NCBI GenBank assembly: GCA_036270655.1
Contig: DATBCD010000121.1
Location: 1 to 14,859, forward strand
Origin: VBCK01 sp036270655
GTDB taxonomy: Bacteria; Pseudomonadota; Gammaproteobacteria; Burkholderiales; Burkholderiaceae_F
Reading direction: 5' to 3'
Length of the DNA stretch: 14,859 bases
Position numbers and translations under genes: made by a program. This document shows positions 1 to 7,593 of this stretch, one piece after another. Under the pieces are notes generated by a model that worked only from the letters and a program-made list of their open reading frames with translations, was not told where the DNA came from and made no database searches. Numbering within the stretch: position 1 is the first letter of the stretch; each line of letters opens with the position of its first letter.

Positions 1-21
1 ATGGGGGTGAGGGCGGTCGCG

Positions 22-291
22 TCACCCGATCGAGCCCGGTATCGACTCAAACAGGCGCCGCACGTAGTCGACGAAGAACGTCAGCATCCAGGGACCGGCC
101 ACGACCAGCGCAACCAGCGTGCCGACCAGCTTCGGAATGAACGTCAGCGTCATCTCGTTGATCTGCGTGGCCGCCTGCAGCACCGAGACGATCAGGCCCA
201 CGACCAGCGAGGTGAGCAGCAAGGGGGCCGCCAGCAGCAGCATCACGGTCAGCGCGTGCTGACCGATGGTGACGACGGATTCGGGGGTCAA
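22..291 (-). CDS. fliQ: Flagellar export gate protein FliQ
   Basis: FliQ is a small inner-membrane subunit of the FliP-FliQ-FliR export gate through which rod, hook and filament subunits leave the cell. The 89-residue product has the family's usual length and two hydrophobic segments (about residues 15-37 and 50-75) around the conserved loop QAATQINEMTL, followed by GPWML and an FVDYVRRLF ending. The reading begins MTPESV, which is the typical FliQ N-terminus, but the codon there (289-291 on the minus strand) is TTG, not ATG. A GGAAG ribosome-binding site lies 5-6 bases before it, so I accept the TTG start. It follows fliP after 13 bases as the last complete gene of the fliL operon. fliR is expected next, beyond the left edge. 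Identification is certain; the start is slightly less so. Confidence 0.96.
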   Translation of the reverse strand: MTPESVVTIGQHALTVMLLLAAPLLLTSLVVGLIVSVLQAATQINEMTLTFIPKLVGTLVALVVAGPWMLTFFVDYVRRLFESIPGSIG

Positions 292-304
292 GGCGTCTTC
301 CGCT

Positions 305-1081
305 TCAAGTCGAGTAACTGGCGACCAGGGATCCGATCAGCAGGTTCCAGCCGTCGGCCAGCACGAACAGCATCAGCTTGAACGGCAGGGAAACCAGGAC
401 CGGCGACAGCATCATCATCCCCATCGACATCAGCACGCTGGCCACCACCATGTCGATGATCAGGAAAGGAATGAACACCATGAAGCCGATCTGGAACGCG
501 GTCTTCAGCTCGCTGGTGACGAAGGCGGGGATCACCACGCGCATCGGCAGCTCGGCGGCCGCGGCGGCGCCCGACTGCTTGGGCTCGACCCGCGCCGCGT
601 GCGCGAACAGCATCAGGTCGTTCTCGCGCGTGTGCTTCAGCATGAAGTCCCGCAGCGGCGCCGATCCGGCGCTGATGGCCTGCTCGAACGAGATCTTCTG
701 CTCGCTGTACGGAATGTAGGCCTGGTCGTGGATGCGGTCGAAGGTCGGTCCCATCACGAACAGCGTCAGGAACAGCGCCAGCCCGACCACCACCTGGTTC
801 GGCGGCGACGCCTGCGTGCCCATCGCCATCCGCAACAGCGACAGCACGATCACGATGCGCGTGAACGAGGTCATCATCAGCAGCATCGCCGGCAGGAAGC
901 TCAGTAAGGTCAGGAACAGCAGCGTCTGCACCGGCACCGAGTACTGGGTGCCGCCCCCGGCCAGCGGAGCGGTGGTGATCTGCAAAGGATTCTGCTGGGC
1001 CACCGCCGGCCCGGCCAGCGCCAGCACGGCCAGCAGCGCGGCCAGGGCCAGCAGGATCGGCCTGGCGGCGGTCCGTTTCAT
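305..1081 (-). CDS. fliP: Flagellar export gate protein FliP
   Basis: FliP is the main subunit of the export gate core and forms a pentamer with FliQ and FliR around it. The 258-residue product starts with a cleavable signal peptide (positive MKRTAARP, hydrophobic stretch, likely cut after AVA near residue 28), as is usual for FliP. The mature part has the family hallmarks: the TSFTRIVIVLSLLR segment, the ASPPNQVVVGLALFLT segment, PAFVTSELKTAFQIGF, and the methionine-rich MSMGMMMLSP near the C-terminus, followed by PFKLMLFVLADGW. The ATG start overlaps the fliO stop by four bases (ATGA), indicating translational coupling. An in-frame extension upstream exists but lies inside fliO in another frame and has no FliP similarity. 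Confidence 0.97.
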   Translation of the reverse strand: MKRTAARPILLALAALLAVLALAGPAVAQQNPLQITTAPLAGGGTQYSVPVQTLLFLTLLSFLPAMLLMMTSFTRIVIVLSLLRMAMGTQASPPNQVVVGLALFLTLFVMGPTFDRIHDQAYIPYSEQKISFEQAISAGSAPLRDFMLKHTRENDLMLFAHAARVEPKQSGAAAAAELPMRVVIPAFVTSELKTAFQIGFMVFIPFLIIDMVVASVLMSMGMMMLSPVLVSLPFKLMLFVLADGWNLLIGSLVASYST

Positions 1082-1542
1082 CGTGACGCGCCCAGGCGCC
1101 GGATGATGTCGGAGAAGCTTCGTTCGGAAGGCGCCGCTGGCGGCGCGCCGGCGTCGGTTCCAGGCGGAAGCGTGCCCAGTCGGCGGATGCCGGAGGGGCT
1201 GACGCCGAGCAGCCAGCGGCGATCGGCCACTTCGACGATCACGATCCGGTCGCGCGGACCGAGCGGCAGCTGGGCCACCACGCGCAACCCCGAGCTGGAG
1301 CCCGGCTGCGCCAGCCCGGCCCTGCGCAGCAGCCAGGCGGCCGCCGGAATCAGCGCCAGCACCAGCACCAGTCCGAACAGCAGCGGGGTCAGCGAAGGAC
1401 CCGTGGCCGGTGGCTGCGCCTGCGTCTGTGCGTGGGCGGCGGCCGCAAGCAGGGCCGCGCCGGCGGCCAGCAGGCACTGCGGCGTTCCCGAGTACGAGCG
1501 CGGTGCGCCCGCCCGGCAGCGCTGCTCGAAGCGCGGGTCCAT
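1078..1542 (-). CDS. fliO: Flagellar biosynthesis protein FliO
   Basis: FliO is a poorly conserved inner-membrane protein that helps FliP assemble into the export gate. The 154-residue product has a hydrophobic N-terminal stretch (about residues 22-38, ending AHAQ, possibly a signal peptide), a clear membrane segment (about 52-72), then a small cytoplasmic domain. That domain carries the family pattern LRVVAQLPLGPRDRIVIVEVADRRWLLGV in overlapping parts (about 86-114). I chose the ATG at 1540-1542 because it lies two bases after the fliN stop and leaves no overlap. A longer in-frame reading starting inside fliN is possible but would add 36 arginine-rich residues with no family similarity. No strong ribosome-binding site is visible, so translation probably depends on fliN. 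Position between fliN and fliP supports the call. Confidence 0.93.
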   Translation of the reverse strand: MDPRFEQRCRAGAPRSYSGTPQCLLAAGAALLAAAAHAQTQAQPPATGPSLTPLLFGLVLVLALIPAAAWLLRRAGLAQPGSSSGLRVVAQLPLGPRDRIVIVEVADRRWLLGVSPSGIRRLGTLPPGTDAGAPPAAPSERSFSDIIRRLGASR

Positions 1543-1544
1543 CG

Positions 1545-1967
1545 CTATCGGTGCAGCCGGCGCATCCGCTCGCTCGGCGTGACGATGTCGGTCAGACGGA
1601 TACCGAACTTTTCGTTCACGACGACGACCTCGCCCTGCGCGATCAGGCACCCGTTGACCAGAACGTCCATCGGCTCGCCGGCGAGCGCGTCCAGCTCGAT
1701 CACCGAGCCCTGCGCAAGTTGCAGGATGTGCTTGATCGGAATCTTGGTGCGACCCAGCTCCACCGTCAGGTTGACCGGAATGTCCAGGATCAGGTCCAGG
1801 TCCTGCGCCCCTTCCGGAGCGCTGCCGGGTGCCAGGCGCGGGAAAATGTTGGCCGGCTGCGCGGCCGGTTCGACCGCGCCCTTGCCCGCCTGCTCGGCCA
1901 TCGCGGCGCCCCAGTCCTCGTCCATGCCGGGCGTGCCGCCCGAGGAGCTGTCGTTGGGCGGTTCCAT
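1545..1967 (-). CDS. fliN: Flagellar motor switch protein FliN
   Basis: FliN forms the lower part of the cytoplasmic C ring with FliM and is the docking site for the FliH-FliI export ATPase. The 140-residue product has a variable acidic, Ala/Pro-rich N-terminal region (about 1-55) and a C-terminal SpoA/surface-presentation domain (about 57-135). Typical stretches are DIPVNLTVELGRTKIPI, LAQGSVIELD, EPMDVLVNGCLIAQGEVVVV and FGIRLTDIV. The ATG is two bases past the fliM stop, with a strong AGGAG ribosome-binding site inside the fliM tail. The length is typical of betaproteobacterial FliN. A longer in-frame reading upstream lies inside fliM and is a shadow. Confidence 0.97.
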   Translation of the reverse strand: MEPPNDSSSGGTPGMDEDWGAAMAEQAGKGAVEPAAQPANIFPRLAPGSAPEGAQDLDLILDIPVNLTVELGRTKIPIKHILQLAQGSVIELDALAGEPMDVLVNGCLIAQGEVVVVNEKFGIRLTDIVTPSERMRRLHR

Positions 1968-1969
1968 CC

Positions 1970-2971
1970 TCAGGACTCCTCGATAGCCAGGGTATCGCTG
2001 AAGTGCGAATACTTCAGCAGACGTTCGATCCGGACCGCGATGTGGCCGTTGACGGTCCCGAAGCTGCACTCCATCACCGGCACGCCGTCGACCTTGACCG
2101 GGATGATGTCGCGCAGCGGCAGCGGAACGAAGTCGCCCACCTGCAGCCGTATCAGGTCGCCCAGCCGCATCGGGGTGGTGGCCAGCTCGCCGCACAGCTC
2201 GACCTCGGCGCTCTGCACCTGCTGGGTGAGCTGGCGGACCCAGCGCCGGTCGGGCTCCTGTCCGTCGGCCTGCAGCGACGAGTACAGCAGGTCGCGAATC
2301 GGCTCCAGCGAGGCGTACGGAAAGCAGAAGTGCACCTCGCCGCCGCTGTCGCCGATCTCCACGTTGAACGTGGTCGCGACGACGATTTCGGAAGGCGACG
2401 CGATGTTGGCGAACTGCGTGTGCATCTCGGAGCGCTGGTGGAAGAACTCGAACTTGAACAGACTCCCCCACGCCTTGGCGTACTCGGCGGTGGCCACCTG
2501 CACCAGGCGCTGGATGATGCGTTGCTCGGTCGCCGAGAAATCGCGCCCTTCGATGCGGAAGCGAAGCTTGCCGGTGCCGCCGAACAGCGTGTCGATCACC
2601 GTGAACACCAGCGTCGGGTCGAAGATCAGCAGGCCGGAGCCGCGCAGGGGCGCGAGCGAAAGAATGTTGATGTTGGTGGGCACCGCGATATCGCGCACGA
2701 ATGCCGAGTACTTGATCACGCGCACCGGTCCGACCGAGATCTCGGGGCTGCGCCGCATGAAGTTGAACAGCCCGATGCGGAAGTTGCGCGCGAACCGTTC
2801 GTTGATGATCTCCATCGTGGGCATCCGGCCCCGGACGATGCGCTCCTGGTTGCCCAGGTTGTAGGCGCGGATGCCCTCGGTCGGTTCCGGCTGATCGAGC
2901 TTCTGCGATTCGCCGGTGACGCCTTCCAGCAGCGCGTCGACCTCGTCCTGCGATAGAAACTGTTCGGTCAT
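1970..2971 (-). CDS. fliM: Flagellar motor switch protein FliM
   Basis: FliM is the C-ring protein that receives the chemotaxis signal: phosphorylated CheY binds its N-terminus and biases rotation. The 333-residue product opens with the CheY-binding peptide FLSQDEVDALLEGV (about residues 5-18). The middle domain follows, with the GGTG motif at about 131-134 (LFGGTGKLRF), which contacts FliG. A C-terminal SpoA domain (roughly 255-325) pairs with FliN. Length is normal for the family. The ATG start is four bases after the fliL stop and has only a weak ribosome-binding site, suggesting coupling to fliL. No damage or missing motif is seen. Confidence 0.98.
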   Translation of the reverse strand: MTEQFLSQDEVDALLEGVTGESQKLDQPEPTEGIRAYNLGNQERIVRGRMPTMEIINERFARNFRIGLFNFMRRSPEISVGPVRVIKYSAFVRDIAVPTNINILSLAPLRGSGLLIFDPTLVFTVIDTLFGGTGKLRFRIEGRDFSATEQRIIQRLVQVATAEYAKAWGSLFKFEFFHQRSEMHTQFANIASPSEIVVATTFNVEIGDSGGEVHFCFPYASLEPIRDLLYSSLQADGQEPDRRWVRQLTQQVQSAEVELCGELATTPMRLGDLIRLQVGDFVPLPLRDIIPVKVDGVPVMECSFGTVNGHIAVRIERLLKYSHFSDTLAIEES

Positions 2972-2975
2972 GGGG

Positions 2976-3488
2976 TCACTGGATGATCAACTGGGTGATG
3001 CGAACCGCCGTGACCGAGCGCTCGGCGGGGGTGTGGTCGAGCGACTTGTTGGCGGCATCCACGATGTCCTTGGCCAGGGCTTCCTTGCCCTCCCGGCTGG
3101 CCAGGTCGGAGGCCTGGCGCGCGCCCAGCGCCAGCAGGATTTCGCTGCGCAGCGCCGGCATCATCTCCTTGATCGTCGCTTCGGCTTCGCGCGAAGCCAC
3201 TTCCAGGCTGAACTTGATCTGCATGTAGCGGTCCTGGTCCTTCTCGGCCAGATTGACCGTGAACTGGTCCAGATCCACGAAGTTCGGAAGCTTGCGCGGC
3301 TCCCCCTTCCTGGCCGCGTCGGCGGCGGGTGCGGGGCTTCGATTCAGGTAAATGAAAGCGCCGGCCGCGCTGGCCCCCAGCAGCAGGGCCGCCGCGACGA
3401 TGATGATCAGCTTCTTGGGCAGCCGCTTTCTAACCGGGGCCTGCGCTGCCGCAGGCGCCGGGGCTGCCCCCTGCTTGATGTCCGCCAT
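2976..3488 (-). CDS. fliL: Flagellar basal body-associated protein FliL
   Basis: FliL is a single-pass inner-membrane protein that surrounds the MotAB stator and supports torque. The 170-residue product has a short cytoplasmic Ala/Pro-rich N-terminus, a positive patch (VRKRLPKK), one membrane segment (about residues 27-47) and a periplasmic domain. The periplasmic part shows the family pattern FVDLDQFTVNLAEKD, then RYMQIKFSLEV, and ends with VTAVRITQLIIQ. The start is ATG with a GGGAA ribosome-binding site about 7 bases upstream. It is the first gene of the fliLMNOPQ run, and the 159 bases before it contain the presumed operon promoter. Confidence 0.97.
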   Translation of the reverse strand: MADIKQGAAPAPAAAQAPVRKRLPKKLIIIVAAALLLGASAAGAFIYLNRSPAPAADAARKGEPRKLPNFVDLDQFTVNLAEKDQDRYMQIKFSLEVASREAEATIKEMMPALRSEILLALGARQASDLASREGKEALAKDIVDAANKSLDHTPAERSVTAVRITQLIIQ

Positions 3489-3647
3489 CTTTTATTCCCG
3501 CCAAGGGAGCTCGACTGCTGTGCCTCGCGCATTTATGTGATCAGCGCCGCACTTTGAATGCCGATTATTCGGGACCCACCGGGCCCACGATCGGACGAAT
3601 ACGGCGTGCTTTGGGCGACTGCTTTGGGCGCCCGTTCCGGCCCGAAT
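3489..3647 (-). promoter_or_regulatory. Presumed fliL operon promoter region
   Basis: This 159-base gap between fliK and fliL is the only sizeable space in a run of twelve tightly packed genes, so the fliL operon probably has its own promoter here. On the minus strand it contains CCGAATAATC (3563-3572), whose AATAAT core (3564-3569) resembles a sigma70 -10 element about 75 bases before the fliL start. Further upstream is an 11-base direct repeat with a 13-base period (3607-3630). The same CCGAATAATC string occurs before fliF. No good -35 hexamer is visible, which would suit an activator-dependent (for example FlhDC-driven) promoter. The role is inferred. Confidence 0.45.
3607..3630. repeat. 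11-base direct repeat upstream of fliL
   Basis: TGCTTTGGGCG occurs at 3607-3617 and again at 3620-3630 with two bases between, so the copies are 13 bases apart. On the fliL coding strand this reads CGCCCAAAGCA twice. It lies about 40 bases upstream of the candidate -10 element, where an activator might bind. It could also be a chance duplication. Confidence 0.6.
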
Positions 3648-5018
3648 TCAGGCGTAAATGTCGACCAGGCGAACCGTCAAGGTACGCGCGCCAGTGGCCG
3701 GCTGGTCGGCTGGCATCGCGGCGGCATCGGGGCCGCCCTCGGCGCGTTGCCACCCCGCCGTGTTCGAATTTGCAGGCTCCGACCAGTCCGATTGCGCGCG
3801 GCCCCCCACGCTGGCGTCGGCCAGCTGCATGCCGGAGGAGGCGAACATTTCGCGCAGCCGGGGCAAGGCAGCCTCCAGAGCGTCGCGGGTTGCCGGATGG
3901 GCGGCGGTAAAGGCCAGCGTGGCTTCGTGGCCGTGGACCTGAATCGAGACGCCGACCGGGCCCAGGCCCGCGGGCTCCAGCGAGATCTGCGCCGTCTGAA
4001 CTCCGCCGTGCGTCAGCACCAGCACGCGATCCGAGAACTCCTGGCTGAATCCGGGCTGCCCGACCGCCGTGCCGACGCTGGCACGGGCTTCGGGCGCGTA
4101 ACTGCCGACAGTCCCGAATACCCCGCTGGCCGCGACGCCAGGCGGTCCCGACGCATCGGCTGGGATCGAGGCCCCGGTGCCTGCAGGCGATGGCCTGCTG
4201 TCGGCCAGACTGGAGGCGGCCTTTTCAGAGACGGTGGACAGCGCCTGTGCCATCGTCTGCACGCCCTGGCCCGCCGTCAGCGCGGATCCTGCCAGGGCCG
4301 CCGCGAACCCGATGTCCGCATTGGCGGCGCCGCCGCCCGTTTCACCGGCGAGGCCGGTTCCGTCGTCTGCCTCTTGAAGCGCATTGCGCGCGGCTTCGCT
4401 TGCGCTGGCGCGATCGAGCAAGGGCGCGGGGCGCAGCTCGCCAGCGCGTGATGGATCGATGCCGGCCTGCAACTTCGCACCGTCCACCGGTCGGAGCGTG
4501 GATCGCGCGGGCTTCGCGCCGGCGTCCCGGGCGTCCGAGCCTGCATCGGCAGCCACGTTCGCGGGGCTGCCGGGTGTTTCGACCAGGGGGCTGTCTGCTG
4601 CAGGCGCGCTGCTCGTCGCGCCGCTGATCGCCGTGCTGCGGTCGGCCGGCGCGGCCGCATCCGGGTGGGCTTGCGTGGCGGGCGCGATGGCGCATGCGGC
4701 GGCCGCGGCGGCCGCAGCGTTCGCTTCGGGCTGTTGGCCGGTGGCGGTGCGGCCGGCCCGGCGCGCGGTTGATCCTGCGTCCGATCTGGCCGGCGGCTGG
4801 TTCGGGCCGCCGACGGTGCCATCGTCGTGCGGGCGGCCACTTTTGGGGCGGTCTTGCGCGCCCTGCGATGCGTTGCGCGGCGGCGCGCCCGTCGGCGAGG
4901 CGGAAGCCGCCTGCAGGATCGGACCGAATTCCGAATCCGAGGCGGGTGTGGCGGACGTCGCGTCGGCCTGCGTGGCAGCGGCCGCTTGCGAGGAAGGGGC
5001 GATCGGCAGGGGGCTCAT
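3648..5018 (-). CDS. fliK: Flagellar hook-length control protein FliK
   Basis: FliK is an exported ruler protein: its long flexible N-terminal part measures hook length, and its C-terminal domain contacts FlhB to switch export from hook to filament subunits. The 456-residue product shows this split. Residues 1 to about 330 are low-complexity, rich in Ala, Gly, Ser and Pro, with a polyalanine run near residue 101. Residues about 331-410 form the conserved hook-length C-terminal domain: LTHGGVQTAQISLEPAGLGP, then GVSIQVHGHEATLAF and LREMFASSGMQLADASV. It ends TLTVRLVDIYA. The ATG overlaps the fliJ stop by four bases (ATGA). The gene is last in the fliFGHIJK operon. The N-terminal part has no sequence conservation to check against. 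Confidence 0.95.
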   Translation of the reverse strand: MSPLPIAPSSQAAAATQADATSATPASDSEFGPILQAASASPTGAPPRNASQGAQDRPKSGRPHDDGTVGGPNQPPARSDAGSTARRAGRTATGQQPEANAAAAAAAACAIAPATQAHPDAAAPADRSTAISGATSSAPAADSPLVETPGSPANVAADAGSDARDAGAKPARSTLRPVDGAKLQAGIDPSRAGELRPAPLLDRASASEAARNALQEADDGTGLAGETGGGAANADIGFAAALAGSALTAGQGVQTMAQALSTVSEKAASSLADSRPSPAGTGASIPADASGPPGVAASGVFGTVGSYAPEARASVGTAVGQPGFSQEFSDRVLVLTHGGVQTAQISLEPAGLGPVGVSIQVHGHEATLAFTAAHPATRDALEAALPRLREMFASSGMQLADASVGGRAQSDWSEPANSNTAGWQRAEGGPDAAAMPADQPATGARTLTVRLVDIYA

Positions 5019-5452
5019 CGGAATTGCATCGAAGCGCGCTGGGCCGCCTCGTCGGTGTGGCGCTGCTCGCGGCGGGCGGAGCGCCGCAGCTCCTCCTGGG
5101 CGCGACGTTCGACCAGCGTCTCCAGGCTCTTGAGCTTGCGCTGGCAGGCTGCCAGCTCGGCCCGGGCCTCGGCACTGGCCTGCTCGCGCGCCGCGACCTC
5201 GCGTTGCTGCGTCTGCATCGCCACCTTCAGCCTTGCCAGAAAGGCGCGCTGATTCGATTGCGCCGCCGGATCCAGCTCGTCGCCGGCGCGCGCCTTCAGC
5301 CGCGCGGCGTAGTCGCTCGAGTACCCCGCAAGCGTCTGCAAGTGCTCGCGCGCAAGCTGTGCCTGCTGTTCCAGGCGCGCCTGGCGCGTGGCGGCCGAAT
5401 CGCGCGCAATCCGGGTCAGATCGAGCAGGGTGTTCAGTTGCTTCGAATTCAT
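5015..5452 (-). CDS. fliJ: Flagellar export chaperone FliJ
   Basis: FliJ is the central stalk of the FliI ATPase ring and links it to the export gate protein FlhA; it also handles chaperone traffic. The 145-residue product is almost entirely charged and helical, consistent with the long antiparallel coiled coil of FliJ. It is rich in Ala, Arg, Glu and Gln, for example LARLKVAMQTQQREVAAREQ and CQRKLKSLETLVERRAQEE. The length matches the family. Start is ATG two bases after the fliI stop, with GGAG five bases upstream. The stop overlaps the fliK start. Sequence conservation in this family is low, so position between fliI and fliK carries much of the weight. Confidence 0.94.
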   Translation of the reverse strand: MNSKQLNTLLDLTRIARDSAATRQARLEQQAQLAREHLQTLAGYSSDYAARLKARAGDELDPAAQSNQRAFLARLKVAMQTQQREVAAREQASAEARAELAACQRKLKSLETLVERRAQEELRRSARREQRHTDEAAQRASMQFR

Positions 5453-5454
5453 CG

Positions 5455-6879
5455 TCACTCCGAACCGGTGGGTATCGATCCGAGCAGGGCATCGATGCGC
5501 TGCGAGGCCTCCTGCAGCGACGACGGCTGGTCCATCGGCTGCTGGAGGAAGGCTTCCATATGCGGATAGGCGGTGATCGCCACGTCCAGCGACGGATCGG
5601 CGCCCGGGACGTACGCGCCCACCGAGATCAGGTCGCGGTTGCGCTGGTAGCGTGAAAAAATCGACTTGAAGCGCCGCGCCGATTCGTACTGCCCGGGGCT
5701 GGTGACCGCCGGCATCACGCGCGATATGGACGCCTCCACGTCGATCGCCGGATAGTGGCCGGCCTCGGCCAGCCGGCGCGAAAGCACGATGTGGCCGTCC
5801 AGGATTGCGCGCGCTGCATCGGCGATCGGATCCTGCGGGTCGTCGCCTTCGGTGAGCACCGTGTAAAAACCGGTGATCGAACCGCCGCCGGCGGCTGCGT
5901 TGCCGGCCCGTTCCACCAGTTGAGGCAGGCGTGCGAACACCGAAGGCGGGTAGCCCTTGGTGGCAGGCGGCTCGCCGATCGCCAGCGCGATCTCGCGGGC
6001 CGCCATCGCATAGCGGGTCAGCGAATCCATCAACAGCAGCACGTGCTGGCCGCGATCGCGGAAATGCTCGGCGATCGCGGTCGCATAGGTCGCGGCCTGC
6101 AGCCGCATCAGCGGCGGCGTGTCGGCCGGGGCCGCCACCACGATCGCGCGTCGCAGCCCTTGCGGTCCCAGGATGTCTTCGATGAATTCCTTGACTTCGC
6201 GGCCGCGTTCGCCCACCAGCCCCACCACGGTGACGTCGGCCGACGTGTAACGGGCCATCATGCCCATCAGCACGCTCTTGCCCACGCCCGAGCCGGCAAA
6301 CAGGCCGATTCGCTGACCGCGGCCCACGGTCAGCAGCGCGTTGATGGCGCGCACGCCCACGTCCAGCGCGCTTCGGATCGGCTCCCGCTCCATCGCGTTG
6401 ATCGGGCGGCGCGTAAGCGGCAGGTAGCTCAAGCTCTGGCCGGCCGGGCTGGTCAGTGCGCCGCGCCGGTCGAGCGGATCGCCGTTGGGACCAAGCACGC
6501 GGCCGAGCAGTGCATCGCCGATCGGCAGGCGGCGGGTCCTGTCCTCGGTTCGCCGCCAGGGGTGATTGACGCGGTCCAGCCGGGGACGGGCCATCTTGGG
6601 CTCCTGCGCGACCACCATCGCGCCCGGTCGCAGGCCCTGCGGCTCGCTGGTTGGCATCAGGAACAGGCGTTCGCCGGAGAACCCGACCACTTCGGCGTCC
6701 AGCTTCAGCCGGTCGCCCTGCACCACCAGCACCTGCGCACCCACCGGCAGCTTGAGTCCGACCGCTTCCATCACCAGACCGGCGGCCCGCGTCAGGCGCC
6801 CGCGCATCTCGAACGGCTCGCTCGAGCCGGCCAGCGTGCGGCACTCGCCGAGAAAGTCCAGGTAGCGGCCCGGCTGCAT
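5455..6879 (-). CDS. fliI: Flagellum-specific export ATPase FliI
   Basis: FliI is the hexameric ATPase of the flagellar type III export apparatus, related to the F1 beta subunit, and acts at the cytoplasmic face of the basal body. In the 474-residue product the Walker A motif is AGSGVGKS (195-202), the GER motif with the catalytic glutamate is at about 223-225, and Walker B is LLLMDSLTRY (281-290, D285). The family signature GYPPSVFARLPQLVERAG follows at 309-326. The N-terminal beta-barrel (about 20-95) and helical C-terminus are complete. I chose the ATG at 6877-6879, four bases after the fliH stop and with AGGAG further upstream. An in-frame 70-residue extension inside fliH is arginine-rich and unlike FliI. 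Confidence 0.98.
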   Translation of the reverse strand: MQPGRYLDFLGECRTLAGSSEPFEMRGRLTRAAGLVMEAVGLKLPVGAQVLVVQGDRLKLDAEVVGFSGERLFLMPTSEPQGLRPGAMVVAQEPKMARPRLDRVNHPWRRTEDRTRRLPIGDALLGRVLGPNGDPLDRRGALTSPAGQSLSYLPLTRRPINAMEREPIRSALDVGVRAINALLTVGRGQRIGLFAGSGVGKSVLMGMMARYTSADVTVVGLVGERGREVKEFIEDILGPQGLRRAIVVAAPADTPPLMRLQAATYATAIAEHFRDRGQHVLLLMDSLTRYAMAAREIALAIGEPPATKGYPPSVFARLPQLVERAGNAAAGGGSITGFYTVLTEGDDPQDPIADAARAILDGHIVLSRRLAEAGHYPAIDVEASISRVMPAVTSPGQYESARRFKSIFSRYQRNRDLISVGAYVPGADPSLDVAITAYPHMEAFLQQPMDQPSSLQEASQRIDALLGSIPTGSE

Positions 6880-6883
6880 CGCG

Positions 6884-7561
6884 TCACTCGCTCCTGATCG
6901 GCGCGTCGTGGCTGCCATCGGCCGGGTCGTCGTTCGACCGGCCGGGGTAATCGGCGCCGAGCGTGGCAACCACGCGGCGCCAGCGTGTTTCAAGCGTCGC
7001 GTCGATTTCGCCTTGAGGCGTTTGAATCCGACAGCCGCCCGGCGGCACGCTCGGGTCGGACACGAAGCGGCATCCCCGATGGCTCGCATCGGCTTCCAGC
7101 TGGGCGCGAACCAGCTCGTAGTCCTGGGGGCTCAGATGCACCTGCGGGTGCGCCGTGTGATCGACGATCAGCGCGATCGCCTCCCGCACGGCGGGCAGTG
7201 CGGCGTCGCGCCGAACGCTCAGTTCGCCGCGCACGACCTGGCGCGCCACTTCCAGCGAAAGGTCCAGCAGCGCGTCGGCGCCGTGCGCGGCGAGCTCGTC
7301 CAGGCCGGCTTGCAGATTCGCGATCACCTGCCCGATGCGCTCCAGATGGCCGGTGCGCACCTGCTGCGCCGCACGGGTCGCCTCCAGCGCGCCCTGCTCG
7401 CGCCCGCGCTCGAAAGCGCGCCGCTCGCGCTCGGACCACAGTCCGTTGGCGTTGCGCGAAACCTGCGCGGTCTGTCCGAGCGAACGCAGCTCCCAGTTCG
7501 ACGCGTCGCCGACCTGGTCCTTGGGGATCTTGCGGGAGAAAAGCCGGTCAGAGGCGCCCAA
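6884..7561 (-). CDS. fliH: Flagellar export ATPase regulator FliH
   Basis: FliH dimers bind FliI, hold it inactive in the cytosol and dock the complex to FliN in the C ring. The 225-residue product has the N-terminal motif RKIPKDQ (about 10-16) followed by the tryptophan in SNWELRSL. Then comes a helical Glu/Arg/Ala stretch (about 45-95) with glycine spacing of the FliH type, and a C-terminal domain (about 95-205) with LSLEVARQVVRGEL, HLSPQDYELV and PGGCRIQTPQGEIDATLETRW. The first codon (7559-7561) is TTG; there is no in-frame ATG or GTG upstream before a stop. A GGGAG ribosome-binding site six bases before TTG supports it. It lies 32 bases after fliG, the widest gap inside the operon. Confidence 0.95.
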   Translation of the reverse strand: MGASDRLFSRKIPKDQVGDASNWELRSLGQTAQVSRNANGLWSERERRAFERGREQGALEATRAAQQVRTGHLERIGQVIANLQAGLDELAAHGADALLDLSLEVARQVVRGELSVRRDAALPAVREAIALIVDHTAHPQVHLSPQDYELVRAQLEADASHRGCRFVSDPSVPPGGCRIQTPQGEIDATLETRWRRVVATLGADYPGRSNDDPADGSHDAPIRSE

Positions 7562-7593
7562 GGCGAACTCCCGCAGCGCGCGTGGGCGCGCGC

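Noticed and set aside
1..21. Possible start of fliR overlapping the fliQ stop (GTGA at the fliQ end)
   Set aside because: A GTG overlaps the fliQ TGA and stays open to the left edge, but only a few codons are present and they do not resemble a FliR N-terminus. The gene is expected here by synteny but cannot be shown.
3558..4451. Long plus-strand open frame opposite fliK
   Set aside because: It is antisense to fliK, arginine-rich, without a recognisable domain, and is a typical shadow of GC-rich coding sequence.
5755..6897. 380-residue plus-strand open frame opposite fliI
   Set aside because: fliI in the other strand is complete with all ATPase motifs; this frame is rich in His, Arg, Gln and Ala with no family signature.
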